This document shows positions 55,493 through 64,000 of a DNA stretch of 64,000 nucleotides, piece after piece. Under the pieces are notes generated by a model. The model was not told where the DNA came from. It saw only the letters and a program-made list of their open reading frames with translations, and ran no database searches. Every line of letters begins with the position of its first letter. Position 1 is the first letter of the stretch. The translations under genes were made by a program, and so were the position numbers. The stretch comes from Gnetum montanum (lineage: Eukaryota > Streptophyta > Gnetopsida > Gnetales > Gnetaceae). Location: contig MNCI01036723.1 in NCBI GenBank assembly GCA_015680685.1, positions 24,339 to 88,338 of the forward strand, written 5' to 3'.

Positions 55493-55497
55493 ACCTC

Positions 55498-56530
55498 TTA
55501 TCCTTATCCTAACCCTATCTCTACACATGCTCCTCCTCTAGTTGTACAACTACCACCTAATTCATCTATGCAGGGTGAATTACCAACCCAACCACAGTAA
55601 TGCAATGTTACAAGGGCCATTAATCTTTAACCAAGTTATCAACCAAGTGGGTCAGAAACTCAATAAAAAAAGACCTTTATTCCAACCCTACAATCCACCT
55701 AAGCCCTCAAGTACACCTGTGGTTGGTCACCCTAGTCTTCCATCTACATCTATACCAAATATCTTTGGGCCCCCTTTAACCCAAACACCCCCTAGGATCC
55801 ATACTGTAATGCTAACTCACACTATATCTAATTGGATCCATCCTAGAAACCTTCCTAGGAAATTAGCTAATCTTGGAAGTCCTCTAATCTATTTGCAGAA
55901 TGCTGGAAATGAACTATGCAAGGCTCTTCTTGACTCAATTTCTAAAGTCAATTTAATTTCTTATGAAATGTACATTGCCTAGAACCTACCTCCTCTCAAG
56001 AAGGGCAACATCATATTAGAATTGATCGACTAGTCCATCAATGCTCCATTGGAACCAGTAGAAGACATCGTGACCATTATCCATGGGTGGTCTTATCTAG
56101 CTCATTTTCTAGTGATCAAAGTGAAGAACTACAAAGGGGACTTCCAAATCATGATAGAAAGGGCAAGGCTTAGCACCGTTGATGCAAAAATGGGCATAAG
56201 AGATCTTTCCTTGGAAATATCAAAGGAAAATGCATTCGAGAAGATCAAGAAGAAGTGAGTTCTATGCAACACATACAGTGATATAGGGTGTAACTGTGTG
56301 CAAAAGCTTTGGGCTGTGAAGCAAGCATCTATCTTTGCATACAAGTAGTGTCCACCAGAAGTAGAAATTCAAAGGTGTCTATATGTAGCAACCACTAAAC
56401 TAGAGGGTCTTGGTGGCTAATAGCTGATTCCAAAAGCAGTAGACTATGCATGGAACTGACTAAGAGCCTGACATGTGCATATGTCGTAGGCATGGATGAA
56501 CTAGAGCAAGTTTAGAACTAACTCTTCAAT
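55498..56530 (+). pseudogene. Element A late gag and protease region
   Basis: Coding resumes right after the TSD with proline-rich sequence (55500-55800). A degenerate protease follows: LCKALLDSISKVNLISYEMY near 55910-55975 stands where ALxDxGSxVNLI is usual, then ILELID and a C-terminal region near 56050-56250. The catalytic D is kept but the following G is not. Stops throughout. Confidence 0.65.
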
Positions 56531-57640
56531 GATGTAAATGATGATACTTATTGGGAAGAGTTGGAAATTCTTGAAAATTTTAAAAAAGAGCCCCTTAAAC
56601 TAAAGACGTTACTAGCCAGAATGGAATGTGTGTTATTAAAGAATGGAAAGCTGATCATAATCATGAAAATCTTGCTCCAAAACAAAAAAAGATGTTATTG
56701 AAGGTGGTTGAGAAATGGTCAGCAGGTTTTGCTTGGTCATATCCTAAACTCACAGGGATTGATCCTAGGATATGTCAGCATTGCATCTACACAGATCTGG
56801 CCATGAAGCCAAAGCAACAACCACAAAGGTGATTGAACCCCAAATTAAAGCAAATCATCAAAGAGGAAATTGAACAACTCCTCAAGGTGGGATTCACCTA
56901 TCCTATTACAAATAGTAAGTGGATCAGCCCACTCGTACTTGTGCCAGAGAAAGGTGGTAAGTGGTGAGTTTTTATTGATTTTTGGTTGTTGAATATGGCA
57001 ACATTAAAAGATCATTTTTCATTGTCATTTGTTGATCAAGTGTTAGATACAATATCAGGGAATTACTACTATAGGTTTCTCGATGGTTATAGTGGCTATA
57101 ACCAAATTTAAATTTCACCAGAGGACCAAGCAAAGACAACATTCATGAGTTCCTAGGGGACTTTTGCATATCGCAAGATGCCATTTGGTCTATGCAATGC
57201 CCCCACCATAGTCCAACACCTGGTTCTAAACATTTTTCAACAAAAAATTGGTAGTTATGTGGAAGTCTTTATGGATGACTTCTCTACTTACGGAGCTACA
57301 TTTGAGTAAGCCCTGGACTACCTTGAGCAAGTGCTAAAATGATGCGTTGAAACCAACTTGGGGCTCAATTGGCAAAAGAGTCATCTAATGGTCTAGGTGG
57401 GTATTGTATTGGGGCAAAAGATATCAAAAGTAGGAATTAAGGTGGACCCTAAGAAAATAAAGATCATCCAAGGAATGACCCACCAGCCAAAAACTGTTAA
57501 AGATGTTCAGGCATTCCTTGGACATACTTGCTACTACCGGTGATTCATAGAGAATTTCTCTAAGATCACAAAACCATTGGTAAAGCTAATAGAGAAAGAT
57601 GCTCCATTTGTTTAGACCATAGAATGTGAGAAAACATTCC
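56531..57640 (+). pseudogene. Element A reverse transcriptase
   Basis: AFAWSYPKLTGIDP-like start near 56720, then WISPLVLVPEKGGKW, VFIDFWLLNMATLKDHFSLS, FLDGYSGYNQI, MPFGLCNAPTIVQHLVLNIF and the catalytic VFMDDFSTYG near 57270. The tail reads VDPKKIKIIQGM and FLGHTCYYR. Multiple stops. Confidence 0.85.
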
Positions 57641-58070
57641 AATAGCTGAAGGAGAAACTTGTAGAAACTCCAATTCTACATGCGTCAAATTAGTCTAGAC
57701 TATTTTATATGATGATGGACGCATCAAATTATGCTTTGGGAGCTGTGCTTACGTAGATGGATGACAAGAAATGTCCATATTACATTCACTGCACTAGAAA
57801 AAGCATTGTGGGTGCACAATTGAACTACACCACTACAAAAATAGAACTGATGGTAGTGGTATTTGCTCTAGAGAAGTTCAGGTACTATGTGCTTAGGTAC
57901 AAATTGTTTTTGCACATTGACCACACTACCATTCGCTTCCTGATGAACAAGCCAATGGTAAGCCCTTATGTCATACAATGGCTGGTGATCTTGCAAGAAT
58001 TCAATTTTGCAATGGTAGATTGAAAAGACACTGAGAATGTGATCATTGATCACTTGTCTCAGTTGTGATG
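57641..58070 (+). pseudogene. Element A RNase H
   Basis: MMMDASNYALGAVL, QLNYTTTKIELMVVVFALEK, FLHIDHTTIRFLMNKP and NVIIDHLSQL are visible, in one frame with stops. Confidence 0.85.
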
Positions 58071-59420
58071 GGACAACAAAGAGGAAAAAAGGTCACTCTT
58101 TGATATATTTCTTGATGAACTCCTCTTTGTGGGGGCTATAACTAAATAAATGCCCAGAGAACCTAATTGGTATGATGCATTATCACCTATCTTCTTACTC
58201 AGGAGATGCCACAAGGGTTGGACCATTGAAAGAAACAACAGTTTCTTCACCAAGTAAAGAAATTCATGGAGATCAATGGACACCTCTACAAGGTGTGTGT
58301 CAATGGCCTAGTTTGATGGTGTGTCCCTGATGTTGATCAATTGCATGTTCTCCAAGATGCTCATGAGGGGACTTGTGGAGGACATTGTGCTAGGAGATGT
58401 ATGACCATTAAAATCTTGATGGCAGGGTACTATTAGCCAATAATCTTCAGGGATGCTCACCACTATGTTCACTCTTGTGAATGATGCCAAAGAGATGGGG
58501 GAATGATCGCTCGAATGGAGAAACCTTAACAATGGATTCAACCATTAGAACCCTTTGACATCTAGGGCATTAACTTCATGGGTTCCATCATGCCCATGTT
58601 AAATGGAAAGGTGTACATCATAGTCATTGTTGACTATTGTACAAAATGGGTAGAAGCAGTAGCCATCATCGATTGTACCTCTTCTACTATTGCTTGTTTT
58701 GTACAACAAAATGTTGTAAATAGGTTTGGTGTCCCACGTGCATTAATTTCTAATAATGGAACTCACTTTACAAGCACTAATTTTTGGAAGCTCATGCAAC
58801 GCTTGGGGGTTGAACATAAACACACAACACCTTACCATCCCCAAGCCAATGGTCAAGCTAAAGTCACCAATAGGAAAATCACAAGAATTCTAACAAGAAC
58901 TATTAGCAAATATAGGAAATACTGGAGCATAAAACTCAATGATTTCTTGTGGGCCTACTACTCAACATGGAAACTTCCTATAGGCTACTCTCCCTATGAG
59001 CTCATGTCCAAAAAATTACCAACACTTCCTATTCAATCCAAGCTTCATACACTTTCAACAACCTGTGACGTAGATCTTGACTTGAGTCTAGTCCAAAAAG
59101 AAAGATTAATGAATCTTAACCTGCTAGACGAAGACCGAGTAGTAACCCTATCATCTAATGAGTTGCACAAGGCCTACAACAAAAAGTGCCATAACCTCAA
59201 AATCAGGAAAGTCAAATTTCAACTAAGAGATAAGGTTCTCTACTGGAACCCTAAACACATGCCTCAACGAACTAAGTTCCAAATGTTGTGGGAAGGACCT
59301 TACATCATTTACAAAACTTTTCTTTCTAGGGCCATGATGATCTACAAACCTGAGAGCTCGAATAAGAAATAGATGGTCAGCATCTAACAAATTAAACCTT
59401 TCCATGAGTATAAGCTAGCT
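58071..59420 (+). pseudogene. Element A integrase, copy 1
   Basis: Open from 58578 to 59372. VDYCTKWVEAVAI carries the first D. LISNNGTHFTSTNFWKLM has N where the second D belongs, and HPQANGQAKVTNRKI has K where the third catalytic residue, E, belongs. The C-terminus reads GDKV-like RDKVLYWNP and LWEGPYIIYKTF. Predicted inactive. Confidence 0.88.
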
Positions 59421-61075
59421 AACACAACAAAAGCCTCATTGTATGGACAACCACGCTTAATATTTCAAATCTCCTCCTTTAAACTTAGATGTGCTTGGCT
59501 AAAAAGTGTTCATGCACACAGATCATAGTGCCATCTGATTTTTGATGAATAAACCAACAGTGAGCCCCTGTGTCATATAGTGGCTTGTGATTTTGTAGGA
59601 GTTCGATCTCATGATGGTAGATCATAAAGGTATGGAGAATGTGGTTGTGGATCACTTATCGTGACTAAGATGGGATGACAAGGAGAAAGATAGCCTTTAT
59701 TTAATCAAGTACCTAACGAATCTCTCCTTGTAAGTGCTATTAATGCACAAATGCCTGATGAACCAAAATGGTATGACACCGTCCTCACTTATCTGCTCAA
59801 GAAGAACTATTGCAAGGGTTGGACACTAGAAAGAAATAATAGTTTCTTCACTAGGTCAAGAATTTCATGGAGATTAATGGAAACCTTTACAAGGTTTGCC
59901 TCGATGGCCTAGTATGTTGGTGTGTCCCTGATACAGATCAATTGTGCATTCTCCAAGATGCTCATGAAGGTCCTTGTGGGGGCCATTATGCTGGGAGATG
60001 CATTGCGATAAAAATCTTGATGGTAGGGTATTATTGGCCAACAATCTTTAGGGATGCACACCAATTTGTCTATACTTATAATCGTTGCTAGAGGGATGGT
60101 AGAATGATAGCTTGAATGGAGGGACCACAACAATGGATACAACCTCTCAAGCCATTGGATATTTGGGGCACTAACTTTATGAGACCTATTTCACCTTTAT
60201 CAAATGGAAAGGCATATATAATAGTCATAGTTGACTATTGTACCAAGTGGGTAGAAGCAGCAACCGTCATTGGCTATACATCCATCACTGCTGCTTAGTT
60301 TGTACAATAGAACATCCAAAATAGGTTTGGTGTACCTTGTGCATTAATTTCTAATAATGGAACTTATTTTACAGGTGCCACTTTTTGGAAACTGATGCAG
60401 TGCTTAGGGCTTGAACATAAACTCACAACACCATATCACCCCTAAGCTAATGGTTAAGCTAACGTCACTAATTAGGAGATTACAAAAATCCTAATGCATA
60501 CCATTAGCAAAAACTAAAAGGACTGGAGCACTAAATTAAATGATGCCCTTTGGGCTTATCACTACACATGGAAGCTTCCCATAGGTTATTCTCCCTATGA
60601 GCTTATGTACGAGAAACTACCAACATTTCCCATCCAACCTGAGCTCTGTACACTCTCTACAGCCTGTGACCTTGACCTAAATCTAAGTCTAGCATAGAAA
60701 GAATGATTGATGAACCTTAACTTTCTAGATGAAAATCAATTAATGGACTTGTCTTCCAATGAAACACATAAGGCATTCAACAAAAAACTCCATGATCTCA
60801 AAATAAGAAAAGTTAAGTTTCAACCAGGAGACAAGGTTCTCTATTGGAATCCTGCACACGTACCCCAATGAACCAAATTTCAAACATTGTGGGAAGGACC
60901 TTACATCATAGATAAGACTTTTCCATCTAGGACCATGATCATCTACAAACCTAATAGCCCAAATAAGAAACAATTAGTCAACATTCAACAAATAAAACCT
61001 TTCCATGAGCCCAAGCCAACCAATGCACCAAACACGTCATCAGATGGACACCCACACTCAATCTTTTAGATCTCT
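59421..61075 (+). pseudogene. Element A integrase, copy 2 (tandem partial duplication)
   Basis: 59500-61060 repeats, with visible divergence, the RNase H end (HTDHSAI, FLMNKPTVSPCVI) and all of integrase seen at 57900-59410, including VDYCTKWVEAATVIGYTSIT, SNNGTYFTGATFWKLM and LWEGPYIIDKTFPSRTMIIY. It shares the D-to-N change of copy 1. Confidence 0.85.
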
Positions 61076-63111
61076 CCCTTCCAAATTAGTCATGGAGGAG
61101 ATGGCCACCCATACTAACACCTTATGTGGCTCCTCAGTTTTTGACTTTTTTATTTTCCACATTTTTGGTTTTGCAACTTTTTTTTTTCATCTTCTTTGTT
61201 TTACATATTTGTATTTTTAAGGTTATTGATCTTTTCTTAGTTTTTTTTTTACACCCTCATTAATATATTCAATATTTATTATCTACTCTTTTACTTTCTT
61301 TTATGGTTATGGTTGCTTGTGTTTGATGTGTTTCTCTACTTTTTTTGCTAATAAGGTGGTAGGTACAATGGTAATGCACTAATCGATGGTGGTATGCTTC
61401 ATTTGTAAGTTGATTGTTGATGTCTAGTTTCTGACTTTGAATGTTGTTACTGATGACTAAGACATGGTTTCTTTTCATGTAACAGGTAGTGAGTCTGCAT
61501 CATCCACCCATCCACATACTCTATGATTTTTCTAATTTTAGAAGTGTGCAGTCTCTTCTTCATTAATGCAACTTTAATAAATTGGTGACTTGTGTAGTTT
61601 CCGGAATTGGAAAGGAATCAAAGGTTTGGATAGGGTGTGGCTTCAAAGGGATGTATTCTTCATGTTTTTCTATTTTCTTGTGTGTAGGAGTGTTCTCATA
61701 AGCTTCTCACCATTCCACATCATTATATAATAGGAAGTCAAATAAGTCCTTGCATGGTGTGGTCCTCATCATCCAAAAAAAAGAGAGAAGATGAGGATTT
61801 AAAGCACACCCCTTGGACAAAATAAATGCGAAAAATGCATGGGTCTTTGCATGGTATGGTTCCCATTCAAAAAAAAACATGGGAATTCAAAGCACACCTT
61901 AGACCAAATAAAAGGCCTACAAGCACTAGTTATGAGACTTGTCTTGTCTCCTCTAACTAAGGCCTTTTCTCACTTCCTACCTTCACTTAAATTTGGAATG
62001 GTGGTTGTTTTGTGGGAGCATTCTTGTGTCTCAAGGGATGGACTAGCCTTAGAATGTCGATGCGAAGTCACTAAAAGTGGTTGGTTTTGATCTAGACTAA
62101 GGATGGATCCTACCAAATCATTTAATTACAAGCTCCACAAAGGACTACATGTGACCATAATTAGGAACTCCATTTCGCTCTCTCTATCATCCATCTATGA
62201 TTTTCATGCCTCACCTCACTACTGGTTTCATGTTTTGCTTCAATGTTCTGGTTTGATGTGTTGGGTTTCTTGGTTAGTTACTTTTGGGTTTTTGTACTTA
62301 ACTTTTCGTAACCATTAATCATCCATGGTGCCCACAAACTCCTTGGTTTGAAGTTATGCAAGGGCATAAAAGGCCTTTGCATGCTTTGGGAAGGACCCAC
62401 TTGCATATCTTTTGGTTTGGTTAAATTAAGTTCTTTACCCTTAGACATTGTTACAATCAAATTCTTTTTATTTACCACATCCAAGTCATCCAATTTTACA
62501 CACCTTCACAACTATTTGTAATAAACTTCTTCTTATTTTTGGGAATACCCTCTTTCTAGTATTCCTTGTGTTAAGCTTTTTCTGAATTGTATGGATCACT
62601 TCTCTTACTTAACCCATTCGTCAATCTTTCCACTAATAATATCAAGCAACCAATCTATCACAATCACAATGTGGTTAAATAAAATCACCAATGAGACAAG
62701 GTATTTAGCCATTACCTGTTGCACTATATATACTAATCCTTGGTTCTATTGTAATTGTAGTGGGAAGCGTGGACTGGAAGGAGGACTATCTTCACCAAGG
62801 AGGATGCAACCATATCACTTGTGGGAGATTGTTCATAATAGCTGGATCTCTTCTACCTATTCCTCATTCTTTTGTTGCCAAGAGGGGTTGGATGTCCTTT
62901 GGATCTGTTAGTGTTCTTTCCTATTGTTATGAACACCAAATTTTGTACAAAATTGTAATATTATATGCTTGGGCACTTCTGTATTTGTTTGTTTTCTTTG
63001 TGTCACTCTACATGTCAGTCAAATAAGTCCACACCCCCTAATATATTTTGTAAAATACTTATTCCTCTTCTTTTATACTCGAGGATGAGTTTTCATTTAG
63101 TCGTGGGGGTA
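61076..63111 (+). other. Element A 3' untranslated region and polypurine tract
   Basis: 2 kb of T-rich sequence with no protein recognised, so no envelope-like gene is evident. Two imperfect repeats at 61747-61833 and 61853-61920 each form an A-loop hairpin. The tract CGTGGGGGTA (63102-63111) is followed directly by the LTR. Confidence 0.75.
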
Positions 63112-63173
63112 TGATAAATCATGTTTTTCAATGTTCCAATATCGGGATGGTCGTGATATTGGGTATTTAACGA
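63112..63173 (+). repeat. 3' LTR of element A, first 62 bases
   Basis: TGATAAATCATG matches the 5' LTR start. It is broken off where Tat-3 starts. A CAATATCGGG...GTGATATTGGG inverted repeat is included. Confidence 0.8.
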
Positions 63174-64000
63174 TGAAAAACGTCGGTCGTTGGAAATACC
63201 GATCGGAGATCCGTGTACACAGTTTTAACCCCAGATCCATGTGAGGGCCGTGCTGGAGAGAAGCGAATCCGAGGTGCCCTGAACGGTCTTTTCGATCAGA
63301 CAGGGACTTACTTACCAGTAAATTATCGTGTATCGAGTTGATGTATGTTTATCCGTGTCTTGCAAAAATGGATTAATTCGGTGAATCATGAGAGTAGAAA
63401 ACCATGTAAAGAATAAAAAAAGGACAACAGTGTCAATGCAACGAGGGAAATCAGATCGAAGAAGAATGTGTAATTACGAGATCTATTATTTGACCCAAAG
63501 AGGCTGAATATATTGCGTGCTATTGACAAACTTCGTTTTTGTTATGCGAAACATGAACAAATCAACAAGAAAACTGTTTAAAGGGAATACAGAATGTAGG
63601 TTGATCTACCTCGTAAGTAAAAATTTGGGGTGCAAGGAAGGTCAAGCTTGGAGACAAGATGTCTATTGATTAACTATTTCTGATCAATAAATGCTGCCAA
63701 TCGTGCTAGATGATCTATCAACCTCTAATCTGCTTCTTTCGCCTTTTTTTAATCCTTCGCTTGGGAGCTGCTAATGATCGCCAATGAAGAGGATAATCTT
63801 TTCGCCAGGAAGACTAGTCGCTCTTGATGCCAATGCTAAAAAGGAAAAATGCCTTATGTTCTCTTGCTGCCGCCCCTTCTTTTCTTCGTCAACTGAAGTA
63901 TTTATAGGTTTAGCACTACGTGGGAAGACATCGTCCTAATGACACGTGTCCCGAACCTTCAAAACATCGTTGACTTGCCAGATTTCATGTCAAAGCTAGT
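63174..64000 (-). repeat. LTR of a third Tat element (Tat-3), continues beyond the window
   Basis: Starts TGAAAAACGTCGGTCG and aligns with the inner end of the Tat-1 and Tat-2 LTRs: an ACCCCRG-ATCCATG...GAGGTGCCC-type block and GATCAGACAGGGACTTA at 63292-63308. Minus-strand TATAAATA at 63899-63906 has CACGTG at 63943-63948, 36 bp upstream. The left edge is the U5 end, so this is the 3' LTR of a minus-strand element or a solo LTR. Confidence 0.82.

Larger units (their letters stand above)
27230..63173 (+). mobile_element. Element A: Athila-like Ty3/gypsy retrotransposon, interrupted by nested insertions
   Basis: 5' LTR 27230-28064, primer site, gag 28240-30419, then a 25 kb insertion (element B with Tat-2 inside). 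Coding resumes at 55493 with protease, RT, RNase H, integrase and a second integrase copy, then a 2 kb 3' region, a purine tract and the first 62 bases of the 3' LTR (63112-63173), where Tat-3 is inserted. The ACCTC duplication at 30415-30419 and 55493-55497 proves that the two halves were once continuous. The TGGCGCC-type primer site and the gag family fit Athila. Stops throughout. Confidence 0.85.

Noticed and set aside
61076-63111. Envelope-like gene in the 3' region of element A
   Set aside because: Only short T-rich frames, no signal peptide plus transmembrane pattern in a credible reading frame.

Overview
The window looks like intergenic DNA from a large, repeat-rich plant nuclear genome. 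Almost all of it is LTR retrotransposons, mostly Ty3/gypsy, nested in one another. The species cannot be named from the sequence. I found no host protein-coding gene, rRNA, tRNA or CRISPR array that I can support.

Layout. (1) 1-11039 is the 5' part of a Tat-lineage element on the minus strand (Tat-1): LTR 9723-11039, primer-binding site, gag, protease, and the first part of reverse transcriptase at the left edge. (2) Tat-1 sits inside the gag of an older plus-strand gypsy element (C), which resumes at 11040 and has lost RT, RNase H and the integrase core. (3) 14851-18121 is largely unexplained AT-rich DNA. (4) 18127-24728 is a complete but decayed plus-strand chromovirus with two LTRs, a tRNA-iMet primer site and a chromodomain. 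(5) 24729-27229 is repeat-poor DNA with SINE-like pieces. (6) 27230-63173 is an Athila-like plus-strand element (A). It is split at 30419 by a related minus-strand element (B, 30420-55492) with a perfect 5-bp target duplication, ACCTC. B is itself split by a second Tat element (Tat-2, 32699-51172). A's 3' LTR is in turn cut at 63174 by the LTR of a third Tat element (Tat-3) that runs out of the window.

Main result. Both Tat elements carry, between protease and reverse transcriptase, a complete multi-exon gene on the OPPOSITE strand (746-4782 in Tat-1, 40101-44436 in Tat-2). Each copy has an upstream TATA-like box, an ATG, eight exons with seven introns at matching positions, a stop codon and a downstream AATAAA. 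The predicted product is about 1,040-1,090 residues: an FCP1/HAD-phosphatase-like module that lacks the usual catalytic aspartates, a second conserved module that recalls plant transposon-derived domains, an acidic linker, and a helical tail. Arrays of short hairpins with compensating stem changes bracket the gene in both elements. An element-specific dyad motif recurs in the LTR and in the 5' part of the antisense gene.

How the parts work together. On the sense strand the Tat elements encode gag and protease, then, beyond the antisense block, RT, RNase H, an archaeal-type second RNase H and integrase (seen in Tat-2). LTR transcription would start from TATA boxes that have a conserved G-box 34-36 bp upstream. 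The antisense gene would be read from its own promoter in the integrated copy. Its introns survive retrotransposition because they are not introns on the genomic RNA strand. Most open reading frames here are decayed; Tat-1 is the best preserved.
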